This document shows, piece after piece, positions 18,438 through 27,218 of a stretch of DNA of 64,000 nt (the first letter of the stretch is position 1; every line of letters starts with the position of its first letter). The notes under the pieces are model-generated. The model saw only the letters and a list, made by a program, of their open reading frames with translations, made no database searches and was not told where the DNA came from. The translations under genes were made by a program, and so were the position numbers. Location: NCBI RefSeq assembly GCF_003634635.1, contig NZ_RBJB01000002.1, positions 930,001 through 994,000 on the forward strand. Reading direction: 5' to 3'. This DNA comes from Marinobacter nauticus (GTDB lineage: Bacteria; Pseudomonadota; Gammaproteobacteria; Pseudomonadales; Oleiphilaceae).

Positions 18438-18470
18438 GCCTCACACGGTTTCATTGAGTAACGGACCTGT

Positions 18471-19247
18471 TTAACTCAGATCCAGATGGTGTTCACGCTC
18501 TGCCCGCACCAGCAGATGCGCCATGGTGCGCACATCGATCAACGCACACATGTGGTCAACCACGGTGCCCGCCAGCCAGGGGCGCTTGCTGCGCGCTGTG
18601 CGCCAGCGCACTTCATCCGGCCGCAGCGTGAAAGACTGGGCCACATCGTCACAGGCCAGCCCCCACTCACTGTCATCCAGCCGGATCACAAACCGATAAT
18701 TGTCCCGGGCACCAGCCGGTACCCGGCCAGCCATAATCCACTCGGCGGTGTCCACAACCCGCAGGTTGTGGTCCCGATCCGGCCGTATCCCCATGTACCA
18801 CCGGGGACTGCCAGGAATTGGCCGGATCTCTTCTTCAATACGATGGATGGCGCCCAACAGAACCAGCGGCACCGCCAACTGCAGCCCGGCCACCGTAAAA
18901 ATCAGGCACTCGAACGGCTCTTCCGACCAGTCCGGGCGCGCCGGTGGCACCTCGCCATCGTTGCCCGGGGCCGTGACCGGCGCCTCCGTCTGAACCGGCT
19001 CCGGCGCTTTCTGTTCCACCACAGGTGCCTGAACGATTGGGCGAGGACGGGCTCTGGTGACAGGCTTTGCTTCGGTTTTTACCGGTTTCGGCGGCTCCGG
19101 TTCCGGTTGCGCCACTAACGGCTCCGGCTCAGGATGTATCTGTTCTTCCTGCAACGCAGTGCTGGTGGCGGTGTGCAGCAATTCATCCAGATAACTGGCA
19201 ATGGCCGCTTCCGGCGCTGCCAGTTGCGTCATTTTTCTGTCAGCCAT
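18471..19247 (-). CDS. parP: CheW-like polar-array protein ParP
   Basis: This 258-residue protein has a disordered Pro/Glu/Val-rich first half (about residues 40-105) and a CheW-like domain in the second half (FECLIFTVAGLQLAVPLVLL; GSPRWYMGIRP). That domain order and its position directly after the ParA-like gene match ParP. ParP binds CheA and ParC to keep chemosensory arrays at the flagellated pole. The start has AAGGAG at good spacing. It overlaps parC by 8 bases. Confidence 0.8.
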   Translation of the reverse strand: MADRKMTQLAAPEAAIASYLDELLHTATSTALQEEQIHPEPEPLVAQPEPEPPKPVKTEAKPVTRARPRPIVQAPVVEQKAPEPVQTEAPVTAPGNDGEVPPARPDWSEEPFECLIFTVAGLQLAVPLVLLGAIHRIEEEIRPIPGSPRWYMGIRPDRDHNLRVVDTAEWIMAGRVPAGARDNYRFVIRLDDSEWGLACDDVAQSFTLRPDEVRWRTARSKRPWLAGTVVDHMCALIDVRTMAHLLVRAEREHHLDLS

Positions 19248-20037
19248 GCTGACGCTCCTTCACCGAACCGGTTCGCTTCAGGAGGTCGTCCAACAGATGA
19301 TCATAGGCCCGGACACCGTGGGTTTCCGCATCCAGTTGCGAGGGAATAACCCCGGCCTGGCTGGCATCCCGGAATTTGGTATCAACCGGTACGGCGAAAC
19401 GCCAGAGGGTATCCTGATAGGTCTTGCGCAACAGATTAAGGCTCTTGACCGAAGCCTGCGTCCGGCGATCATAGAGTGTGGGAACGATCATGTACGGTAA
19501 TTCGTTCTTCTGGGAGCGCATGATCATTTGCAGGGTGTGCAGCATTCGTTCCAGGCCCTTGATGGCCAGAAACTCGGTCTGTACCGGAATCACCAGGTAC
19601 TGGGCAGCGGCCAGTGCATTCACCATGAGCACACCCAGTGACGGCGTGTTGTCGAGAATCACGTAGTCAAAATCATCCCACAACTGGGCCAGGGCACGGG
19701 AGACAATCAGCCCCATACCCTCAACGCCAATCATCCGACGCTCCAGGGTGGCCAGTGCAGTACTGGCAGGCAGCAGCGACAGCCCGGGGCAACCGGTATC
19801 GGTGATCAGTTGCGCCGGCAGGCCTTCAGGAACCTTGCCCTGATGCTGAAACAGGTCAAATACGCTGTGGGCGATGGTATCCGGGTCATAACCAAACCAG
19901 CTGGTCAGCGATCCGTGCGGATCCAGATCAACCACCAGCACACGCTTGCCGCGCTGGGCCAGCAGTCCGCCCAGGGCGACCACAGAGGTTGTCTTCCCCA
20001 CTCCACCTTTTTGATTGGCTACAGCCCAGATACGCAC
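19240..20037 (-). CDS. parC: ParA-family ATPase ParC (polar placement of chemotaxis arrays)
   Basis: This 265-residue protein has the deviant Walker A KGGVGKTT near residue 10, Walker A' VLVVDLDPHGS and Walker B YVILDNTPS of the ParA family. Set between motD and parP in the chemotaxis operon, it is the ParC type that distributes chemotaxis arrays to the cell poles. It is not a plasmid partition gene and not topoisomerase IV subunit ParC, despite the shared symbol. It overlaps parP by 8 bases. Confidence 0.85.
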   Translation of the reverse strand: MRIWAVANQKGGVGKTTSVVALGGLLAQRGKRVLVVDLDPHGSLTSWFGYDPDTIAHSVFDLFQHQGKVPEGLPAQLITDTGCPGLSLLPASTALATLERRMIGVEGMGLIVSRALAQLWDDFDYVILDNTPSLGVLMVNALAAAQYLVIPVQTEFLAIKGLERMLHTLQMIMRSQKNELPYMIVPTLYDRRTQASVKSLNLLRKTYQDTLWRFAVPVDTKFRDASQAGVIPSQLDAETHGVRAYDHLLDDLLKRTGSVKERQHG

Positions 20038-20228
20038 GTTTTGTTCTCCGGTAACGGCTCAGCCTGGCGTCATGCGCCGGCCTCTGTTCAACTTATCGGC
20101 AAGGATACGGGTAACTTGAAAGCCGAATCGATGGTTTTGCGGCAACCCCTTGCCGATTCGGACGATGAACAACAGGTAATACAGGAAGTGTGCCAGCTCA
20201 GCCATACGCATCTGCCACCGTCAGGTGA

Positions 20229-21011
20229 TCAGCGCACCGCCCCCCGGATGCTTGCATCCCGGGAGATCAGCAGAACCACCCGGCGGTTACGCCGCCGGCC
20301 CTCCTCGGTATCGTTGCGGGCCACAGGCTGGTATTGACCATAACCCACCGCTGCCAGGCGCTCTGGCTCGATGCCCTCCATCATCAACATCCGGGCGACA
20401 GCCGCTGCACGGGCGGTCGAAAGTTCCCAGTTGGACGGAAAGCGGCTGGTACGAATGGGTTGGTTATCGGTAAAGCCTTCCACCTTGACCGCATTGTCGC
20501 GGTTGCGCAGTACACTGGCGATCTTTTCAATGACTTCAAAAGAGTCGTAATGGGGCTCAGCATCACCACTGCCAAAGAGCATGCTGTTCGGCAGATTGAG
20601 TTCAATCCACTCGCTGCTGGTTTCCAGACTCACTACCCCCTGATTGATCAGTTCGTCGAATTCCATGGCAAGCTGGTTGGCCATGGTTCGCAAAGCCTCG
20701 GTGCGACCCTCTGCATCCAGTTCCGGATTACGGGGCGCCTCGGTAACCGGCGGCGGAATAACATCTTCATGCTGTTGTTGCGGCGCCCGGACCGGCTGGC
20801 CGCCTACGGTGACCGGTTGCAATGAGCGCTGGGGGGCGTTAAAGACACCGGTGAAGGTTTCCGACAGCACCTTGTACTTGCCCTCATTCACGGACGATAC
20901 CGAATACATCACCACGAAAAAGGCAAACAGAAGCGTGATGAAATCCGCGTAGGAAATCAGCCAGCGTTCCTTGTTGTGGAGATCATCCTGGGGTGGTCTG
21001 CGACGGCGCAT
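20229..21011 (-). CDS. motD: Flagellar motor stator protein MotD (MotB family)
   Basis: This 260-residue protein has an N-terminal membrane segment with the plug-proximal Asp (WLISYADFITLLFAFFVVMY), a linker, and a C-terminal OmpA-like peptidoglycan-binding domain (VEGFTDNQPIRTSRFPSNWE, then LSTARAAAVARML). The Asp in SYAD is the proton-binding residue of the stator. With MotC it forms the second, Pseudomonas-type stator. It follows motC by 19 bases. Confidence 0.92.
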   Translation of the reverse strand: MRRRRPPQDDLHNKERWLISYADFITLLFAFFVVMYSVSSVNEGKYKVLSETFTGVFNAPQRSLQPVTVGGQPVRAPQQQHEDVIPPPVTEAPRNPELDAEGRTEALRTMANQLAMEFDELINQGVVSLETSSEWIELNLPNSMLFGSGDAEPHYDSFEVIEKIASVLRNRDNAVKVEGFTDNQPIRTSRFPSNWELSTARAAAVARMLMMEGIEPERLAAVGYGQYQPVARNDTEEGRRRNRRVVLLISRDASIRGAVR

Positions 21012-21030
21012 AGGAAGCCCTGGCCCGGAA

Positions 21031-21771
21031 TTACTGCAGGAAGCCCCGCAGTCTCAATTCGATGGATTTCGGGTTTTCGCCCTCGGCAATGGCGATAATG
21101 CCATCGATCATCATGTCCTCATAACGGGTGCGTTCCTTGATGATGCCCCGCAATTTATTGGCCACCGGAAAGAACAACAGGTTGGCGAGGGCAACGCCGT
21201 AGATGGTCGCCACAAAGGCCGTGGCGATGCCGCCCCCCAGTGATTGGGGATCTTCCAGGTTCGTCATGACCTGAATAAGGCCCATCACCGCGCCAATAAT
21301 ACCGATAGTGGGGGAATACCCACCCATGGCCTCATAGACCCTGGCCGACTCCAGATCGCGCTGCTCCCGGGTTTCCAGGTCCACTTCCATGATACTGCGA
21401 ATGGACTCGGGCTCCGCACCATCAACCAGCAACTGCAGCCCTTTCCGGGCGAACGGCTCGGGCTCTCTCTCCGCAAGCCCTTCCAGGCCCAGCAGGCCCT
21501 GTTTTCGGGCTTTGACGCTCCAGTCGATGACCTTGCCAATGCCATCTTCCAGCGAGATATAGGGCGGAATAAACACCCAGCGAACCTGACCGAAGGCACG
21601 TTTGAGCATTGGCCAGGAGGTTTGCAGGATGGTTGCCGCCAGAGTTCCGCCCACCACGATCAACCCGGCCGGGCCGTTGAACAGTGAACTGACAGCACCA
21701 CCTTCCAGCAGATTGCCACCCAGGATGGCCACGAACGCCAGGATGATTCCGAGCAGGCTCAGAATATCCAT
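21031..21771 (-). CDS. motC: Flagellar motor stator protein MotC (MotA family)
   Basis: This 246-residue protein has four membrane segments, two near the N terminus and two near 150-205. A cytoplasmic loop between the pairs carries the charged residues that meet FliG. GGYSPTIGIIGAVMGLIQVM is the family core motif. It pairs with MotD directly downstream. It shares one base with cheB. Confidence 0.92.
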   Translation of the reverse strand: MDILSLLGIILAFVAILGGNLLEGGAVSSLFNGPAGLIVVGGTLAATILQTSWPMLKRAFGQVRWVFIPPYISLEDGIGKVIDWSVKARKQGLLGLEGLAEREPEPFARKGLQLLVDGAEPESIRSIMEVDLETREQRDLESARVYEAMGGYSPTIGIIGAVMGLIQVMTNLEDPQSLGGGIATAFVATIYGVALANLLFFPVANKLRGIIKERTRYEDMMIDGIIAIAEGENPKSIELRLRGFLQ

Positions 21772-22916
21772 CAGCTCACACCTTCAACCAGCCGCGCGCC
21801 AATATCTTCCAGCGCCAGAATTTCGTCGCTCAGTCCGGCTTTGGCCACAGCCATCGGCATGCCATAGATGACGGAGGATTTCTCGTCCTGGGACCAGATC
21901 ACGGAACCGGACTGCTTCATCATCCTGCAGCCTTCCTTGCCGTCGGAACCCATACCAGTGAGGATCAGACCCAGGGTTTTGCCTGGGAAGCTCCTGGCCA
22001 GAGAGCCGAAGGTAACATCCACACAGGGTTTGTAATTCAAGCGGTCATCACCCGGCAGAATCCGCACTTTCGCCTGCCCGCCGCGACTTTCAATCATCAT
22101 CTGCTTGCCACCGGGCGCCAGCAGGGCCAGTCCCGGACGAAGCACATCGCCGTCCTCGGCCTGACGCACCTCAATGCGACACAACTTGTTGAGCCGCTCA
22201 GCAAAGGCCGGAGTGAAGCTGGCGGGCATGTGCTGAACCAGCACAATAGGCGCGGGGAACGAAGCCGGTAACGCCGTGAGCACCTTTTGCAGCGCAACGG
22301 GGCCACCGGTGGAAGTGCCGATGGCTACCACACTGTAGTGCCTGGCGGCCGTTTTTCTGGCGGGTTTACGAACCGGCTCGGAGGTCGCAGGGTCTTTACG
22401 GGGTTCCGTCGTTACCGGGCGGTGCAGGCGCGAACCAGCGCGCTCGACAGGTTCACGGCGAGGTTCCGTAGCCGGTGCCGCCGGCCTCGGGGCCACAGGC
22501 GCCGATCGGGCACCCGGGCGGCTACCGGCCACATCCAGAATACGCTGGATAAGGATTTTCTGAAGTTGACTGGTGTCCCTGGCAATTTCCTCGAAGTTCT
22601 TGGGCAGGAAATCCACTGCACCGGCTTCCAGGGCATCCAGGGTAACGCGGGCACCTTCATAGGTCAGGGACGAGAACATCAAAACCGGGGTGGGATGTTT
22701 GCGCATGATCTCGCGCACGGCAGAGATGCCGTCCATCACCGGCATCTCGTAATCCATGGTGATCACATCGGGGCGCAGTTTTTCTGCCAGCTCGACACCT
22801 TCCCGCCCGTTGGTGGCGGCGCCTACCACTTTAATCTGGCCCGAGGCCGTCAGGATTTCCGTCAGCCGTTTGCGAAAAAAGCCCGAATCATCCACGACCA
22901 GGACAGAAACTGTCAT
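21771..22916 (-). CDS. cheB: Chemotaxis protein-glutamate methylesterase CheB
   Basis: This 381-residue protein has an N-terminal receiver domain with phospho-acceptor Asp55 (VITMDYEMPVMDG), a Pro/Arg-rich linker (about 135-190), and the C-terminal methylesterase domain. The catalytic Ser is in IGTSTGGPVAL, the His in VLVQHMPASF and the Asp in LILTGMGSDG. It removes methyl groups from chemoreceptors when phosphorylated by CheA. No cheR lies in this window. Confidence 0.95.
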   Translation of the reverse strand: MTVSVLVVDDSGFFRKRLTEILTASGQIKVVGAATNGREGVELAEKLRPDVITMDYEMPVMDGISAVREIMRKHPTPVLMFSSLTYEGARVTLDALEAGAVDFLPKNFEEIARDTSQLQKILIQRILDVAGSRPGARSAPVAPRPAAPATEPRREPVERAGSRLHRPVTTEPRKDPATSEPVRKPARKTAARHYSVVAIGTSTGGPVALQKVLTALPASFPAPIVLVQHMPASFTPAFAERLNKLCRIEVRQAEDGDVLRPGLALLAPGGKQMMIESRGGQAKVRILPGDDRLNYKPCVDVTFGSLARSFPGKTLGLILTGMGSDGKEGCRMMKQSGSVIWSQDEKSSVIYGMPMAVAKAGLSDEILALEDIGARLVEGVS

Positions 22917-22949
22917 CCATTTCTCCTACACAATCCCGGAAATTCCTGC

Positions 22950-25073
22950 TCAGCCGTAGTGCTGCAGGAGGCTCGGCACATCAATAATCAGGGCGATACG
23001 GCCATCACCGGTGATGGTGGCGCCGGCCATTCCTGGCGTCCCCTGCAGGGCCCGGCCCAGAGGTTTGATCACCACCTCTTCCTGGCCAATCAGCTGATCA
23101 ACGACAAAGCCGACTTGTTTGGTCCCCATGGCCACAATCACCACGTGCGCATTCTCCGGCTCGCCCTGACCTGCCGCACCGTGCACCAGCCAGCGCTTGA
23201 TGTGGAACAGTGGGAACACTTTGTCCCGCACGACAATGCACTCTTTGCCGTCGACAATGTTGGTCTTGGTCAGATCCAGGTGGAAAATCTCCACCACATT
23301 CACCAGCGGCAGCGCGAAAGACTGGTCACCGAGCATGATCATCAACGTTGGCATAATGGCCAGAGTCAGCGGCACCTTGATGATAATGCTGGTGCCCTTG
23401 CCCTGTTCGGACATGATATTGATCTGCCCATTGAGCTGGCCGATCTTGGTTTTCACCACGTCCATGCCGACACCCCGACCAGAGACATCGGAAATCTGGT
23501 CCTTGGTGGAGAAACCGGCCGCAAAAATCAGATTGAAGCACTCGTTATCGGTAAGGCGGTCTGCCGCATCCTGATCGTACAGGCCCTTCTCGACCGCCTT
23601 GCGGCGCAAGACATCAGGATTCATACCGGCGCCGTCGTCGACAATGGACAGCAGAATATGGTCGCCTTCCTGCTCCGCCGACAGAGTCACGGTTCCAGCG
23701 CGAGGTTTGCCGGCCTTTTCCCGTACGTCCGGTGCCTCGACACCATGATCCACGGAATTTCTCACCAGGTGCACCAGGGGATCGGCCAGAGCTTCAACCA
23801 GGTTTTTATCCAGGTCGGTTTCCTCACCGTGCATGACCAGATTCACTTCTTTCTTCAGACTGCGGGCCAGGTCGCGCACCACTCTGGGGAAACGGCCGAA
23901 AACTTTCTTGATCGGCTGCATCCGTGTTTGCATGACGGCAGCCTGCAGATCCGTGGTCACCACATCGAGATTGGCCACTGCCTTGTGCATGTGTTCGTCT
24001 TCGCTTTCGGAACCCAGACGCTGCAGGCGGTTACGCACCAGCACCAGTTCGCCCACCATGTTCATGATGTCGTCCAGGCGCTTGGTATCAACCCGAACCG
24101 TGGTTTCGCCCGCTGGTGCGGCCTCACGGGCAGGTGCAGGGGCCGGCTTGGCAGCGGCCTTGCTCTCGGCTTTGGCTTCCGCTTTCTTTGGTTCCGGGGC
24201 TGGTTCGGCCTTGCTTGATGGAGCCGGCGCAGGCTTGGGCTCACCTGCGGCAGCCCCCGCGCTTGGGCCTGCACCCTTGCCATGCAGTTCGTCCAGCAGG
24301 TTCTCGAATTCGTCGTCGGAAATCAGATCGGCGTCACCGGATGATTTCTCCGAGCCACCGCTGGTGTCGATATCTGCCTTGGGCGCTTCATCTTCCGCAG
24401 GCGCGCCGGCAAACTGGCCCTTGCCGTGGAGTTGATCCAGCAGGGCCTCAAATTCATCGTCGGTAATCTCATCACTGTCTGAGCCGCCGCCGGGTTCTGC
24501 CGGGGTGCTCACCTGCTCGTTGCCGACCGGTTTCTGGCCATCGGATTTTTCATCCGCCAACGCGTCCAGCAGCTGCTCGAACTCTTCGTCAGTGATATCG
24601 CCCTGATCCCCTTGCTGCCCGACATCCGCAGACGACGGCTCCTGTGCCGGGGTTGGCGCTTCCACCGCCGGTGCATCCTCGGACTCGGGTTTGGCGAGTG
24701 CATCCAGAGCTTCAATCAGTTCGTCCGGCGCGGGCGTCGGTTCTTCCCGGTTGCGGACTTCTTCGAACATGGCATTAACGTTGTCCAGCGCCTCCAGCAC
24801 CACGTCCATCAGGTCCGGTGTTACCTTGCGCTTGTGATTCCGGAGAATATCAAACACGTTTTCCGCAGAGTGGCAGCAATTAACCAGTGCCTCCAGTTGA
24901 AGGAAGCCTGCGCCCCCTTTCACGGTATGGAAGCCACGAAAAATGGCGTTCAGCAGATCGCTGTCATCGGGATGCTGCTCCAGATCCACCAGCTGCTCCG
25001 ACAACTTTTCGAGTATCTCGCCGGCTTCTACCAGGAAGTCCTGCAGGATCTCTTCATCAGCATCTAACGCCAT
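22950..25073 (-). CDS. cheA: Chemotaxis histidine kinase CheA
   Basis: This 707-residue protein has an Hpt domain with His49 (FRGFHTVKGG), a long linker (about 110-325), a P3 dimer helix pair (VRVDTKRLDDIMNMVGELVL), a HATPase with N box HLVRNSVDHG and G1 VDDGAGM, and a C-terminal CheW-like P5. I see no normal P2 fold. Instead the linker has acidic repeats at 159-173, 202-219 and 250-267 (core E-F-E-x-L-L-D-x-L), plus an Ala/Pro/Glu/Lys-rich stretch. The repeats resemble CheY-binding peptides of FliM and CheZ (see findings). It lies between cheZ and cheB. Confidence 0.95.
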   Translation of the reverse strand: MALDADEEILQDFLVEAGEILEKLSEQLVDLEQHPDDSDLLNAIFRGFHTVKGGAGFLQLEALVNCCHSAENVFDILRNHKRKVTPDLMDVVLEALDNVNAMFEEVRNREEPTPAPDELIEALDALAKPESEDAPAVEAPTPAQEPSSADVGQQGDQGDITDEEFEQLLDALADEKSDGQKPVGNEQVSTPAEPGGGSDSDEITDDEFEALLDQLHGKGQFAGAPAEDEAPKADIDTSGGSEKSSGDADLISDDEFENLLDELHGKGAGPSAGAAAGEPKPAPAPSSKAEPAPEPKKAEAKAESKAAAKPAPAPAREAAPAGETTVRVDTKRLDDIMNMVGELVLVRNRLQRLGSESEDEHMHKAVANLDVVTTDLQAAVMQTRMQPIKKVFGRFPRVVRDLARSLKKEVNLVMHGEETDLDKNLVEALADPLVHLVRNSVDHGVEAPDVREKAGKPRAGTVTLSAEQEGDHILLSIVDDGAGMNPDVLRRKAVEKGLYDQDAADRLTDNECFNLIFAAGFSTKDQISDVSGRGVGMDVVKTKIGQLNGQINIMSEQGKGTSIIIKVPLTLAIMPTLMIMLGDQSFALPLVNVVEIFHLDLTKTNIVDGKECIVVRDKVFPLFHIKRWLVHGAAGQGEPENAHVVIVAMGTKQVGFVVDQLIGQEEVVIKPLGRALQGTPGMAGATITGDGRIALIIDVPSLLQHYG

Positions 25074-25091
25074 GCGTCACCCTCTTTATTA

Positions 25092-25877
25092 TCAGAATCC
25101 GAGACTGGACAGCAGATCGTCCACATCGTCCTGTCCCGAAACCACATCTTCCCGCTCATCGGCCTTGATCTGGGGGCCTACACCTTTTTCGGCCGATTCT
25201 TCTTTTTCTTCAATCTGATGCACTGTGCCGGTCAGTTGATCCACGTGGCTGGCCATCACCACCAGACCAAGAAGGTTGTCTTCCACCTCTTTCACCAACG
25301 CGGTGACTTTCTGGATGACCTGACCGGTAAGGTCCTGAAAATCCTGAGCCAGAAGGATTTCCGACAGGTTCTGGTACAGACTGTCGGAGTCTGTCGTCAG
25401 GCCAGCGAAGAACTTGTCGATGCGACCGTAAAGCTCCCGAAACTCCGCAGGCTCCATTTCACGACGGCGCAGACGCTGCCACTCATCCCGCAGGGCAACC
25501 GCTTCATCCCGCATGGCGTGAGCCACCGGCATGCTTTCCTCAACCAGATCCATGGTGCGGTTCGCCGCCTGGCTGGTCATCTGAACCACATAGGCCAGAC
25601 GGTCAGAAGCGTCGCTCATCTTCGACAGGACTTCTTTCTGCTCGGCATTACGCGGGTCTATCTGGAAGTTCCGGATTGCCTCATGGAGGCTGCGGGTCAG
25701 TCGCCCCACTTCCCGATACAGACTCTGATCGCGAACCTCGCTCAGTTCATTGATCAGGGTCATCGCCTTGGCATAATTCCCGGCGTTTACATTCTCGGCC
25801 AGGTCGGAGGCCTGCTTTTGAAGCTTCTCCGCCACCTCCGGATCAAGGCCCTGATGGTTCTGTTTGGTATCACTCAT
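25092..25877 (-). CDS. cheZ: CheY-P phosphatase CheZ
   Basis: This 261-residue, mostly helical protein has the conserved phosphatase helix segment AQDFQDLTGQVIQKVTALV, which contains the catalytic Gln, and the C-terminal CheY-binding peptide DDVDDLLSSLGF. It removes phosphate from CheY at the pole. It lies between cheY (21 bases) and cheA (18 bases). Confidence 0.94.
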   Translation of the reverse strand: MSDTKQNHQGLDPEVAEKLQKQASDLAENVNAGNYAKAMTLINELSEVRDQSLYREVGRLTRSLHEAIRNFQIDPRNAEQKEVLSKMSDASDRLAYVVQMTSQAANRTMDLVEESMPVAHAMRDEAVALRDEWQRLRRREMEPAEFRELYGRIDKFFAGLTTDSDSLYQNLSEILLAQDFQDLTGQVIQKVTALVKEVEDNLLGLVVMASHVDQLTGTVHQIEEKEESAEKGVGPQIKADEREDVVSGQDDVDDLLSSLGF

Positions 25878-25898
25878 GGCGAGCCATCCGACCTCTGG

Positions 25899-26282
25899 TT
25901 ACTGGATTCGTTCGAAGATTTTCTCGATCTTTTCCTTCAGCACGGCTGCCGTGAAAGGCTTGACCACATAACCGTTCACCCCGGCCTGAGCCGCAGCCAC
26001 GATCTGGTCCCGCTTGGCCTCTGCCGTTACCATCAGAACCGGCAGGTTCTTCAGGTTTTCATCAGCACGGACAGCCTTCAGAAGGTCAAAGCCCGACATG
26101 CCGGGCATGTTCCAGTCAGTCACCAGGAAGTCATACTTGCCGCTTCGGAGCATGGGCAACGCGGTGTTGCCATCGTCTGCTTCATCCGTATTGGTGAAGC
26201 CGAGATCTCGCAGCAGGTTTTTGATGATGCGTCGCATTGTGGAGAAGTCATCCACAATGAGAATTTTCATGTTCTTGTCCAA
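25899..26282 (-). CDS. cheY: Chemotaxis response regulator CheY
   Basis: This 127-residue single receiver domain has phospho-acceptor Asp56 ([12 protein letters not shown]), acidic pair Asp11-Asp12, Thr in MVTAEA and Lys in VVKPF. The TTG at 26282 is chosen over the ATG at 26270 because GGAGG lies 5 bases upstream of it and 17 bases before the ATG. Phosphorylated CheY binds FliM and reverses rotation. A 160-base gap upstream separates it from fliA and probably holds a promoter that I could not identify. Confidence 0.94.
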   Translation of the reverse strand: MDKNMKILIVDDFSTMRRIIKNLLRDLGFTNTDEADDGNTALPMLRSGKYDFLVTDWNMPGMSGFDLLKAVRADENLKNLPVLMVTAEAKRDQIVAAAQAGVNGYVVKPFTAAVLKEKIEKIFERIQ

Positions 26283-26442
26283 TGGGACCTCCAGTCAGTA
26301 ACACCCGGAATTCATTCAGCCTTTTGGAAGTCTAGCAGGCTGCTACCTTAAGCGCTTATTGTGTGGTGTTTGCGCACGTTGTAAAGCATCGTTTACCAAA
26401 AGCTACACAGCTTGCTGAAAGAGAAACACAGCACCTGGCCGA

Positions 26443-27186
26443 TCAGTCGTTGTCACCATCCCGCCACTCGGCCAGCCGGCTGCGAAGTCGCAACGCCGCC
26501 TGGCTGTGAATCTGGCTTACCCGGCTCTCACTGACCCCTAGCACCGCACCGATTTCCTTGAGGTTGAGCTCTTCCTGGTAATACAGGCTCAATACCAGCT
26601 TTTCACGCTCAGGCAACTGCTCAATGGCGTCTGCGAGACTTCGCTGGAAAGCGCCTGAAGCAATACCGTCCAGCGGATTATCACTCGCTTCTGCTTCTTC
26701 TATCGGCAGCTCGCCGGATTCATTGAGTTCATCAAGACTAAAAAGTCTACCGCTGTTAGCGTCGGCGAGTGAGGCATGATACTCGTCCAGACCAATGCCA
26801 AGCTCTTCAGCTACTTCGGCATCCTGGGCCTCGCGCCCGGTACGATCTTCCACCTGCTTGATAGCACTGGCGATTCGCCGGGCGTTGCGATGCACTGAGC
26901 GGGGCACCCAGTCGCCTTTGCGGATCTCATCCACCATGGCGCCGCGGATGCGAATCCCTGCGTAGGTTTCAAAGGTGGCACCTTTGCCGGAAGAATAGCG
27001 CTGCGCGGCCTCCAGCAGGCCAATCATACCGGCCTGCATAAGGTCTTCCAGCTGCACTGATGGCGGCAGCCGGGCCATGAGATGAAGGGCGATTTTCTTG
27101 ACCAGCGGCGCATGCTCTTCAATCAGGGCTGAAGGGCTCCTGGCGCCGGCCTGATGGTAAATTCCCAGATGTTTCGCCAATGTCAT
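26443..27186 (-). CDS. fliA: Flagellar sigma factor FliA (sigma-28)
   Basis: This 247-residue sigma-70-family protein has region 2 (DLMQAGMIGLLEAAQRY; ETYAGIRIRGAMVDEIRKGD) and region 4 (LPEREKLVLSLYYQEELNLK; GVSESRVSQIHSQAAL), the FliA arrangement. It directs late flagellar and chemotaxis transcription and is held by FlgM (not in this window). It follows flhG by 32 bases. Confidence 0.95.
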   Translation of the reverse strand: MTLAKHLGIYHQAGARSPSALIEEHAPLVKKIALHLMARLPPSVQLEDLMQAGMIGLLEAAQRYSSGKGATFETYAGIRIRGAMVDEIRKGDWVPRSVHRNARRIASAIKQVEDRTGREAQDAEVAEELGIGLDEYHASLADANSGRLFSLDELNESGELPIEEAEASDNPLDGIASGAFQRSLADAIEQLPEREKLVLSLYYQEELNLKEIGAVLGVSESRVSQIHSQAALRLRSRLAEWRDGDND

Positions 27187-27218
27187 GTATCCGGTTTTCT
27201 TGTAGGACTGGATTCAGA

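Noticed and set aside
19240-20037. A plasmid or chromosome partition parA.
   Set aside because: The setting between motD and parP in the chemotaxis operon, with no parB or parS, fits the chemotaxis ParC type.
22287-24218. A 643-codon open frame on the plus strand opposite cheB and cheA.
   Set aside because: It is His/Gln/Arg-rich with no family features; cheA and cheB are certain on the other strand.
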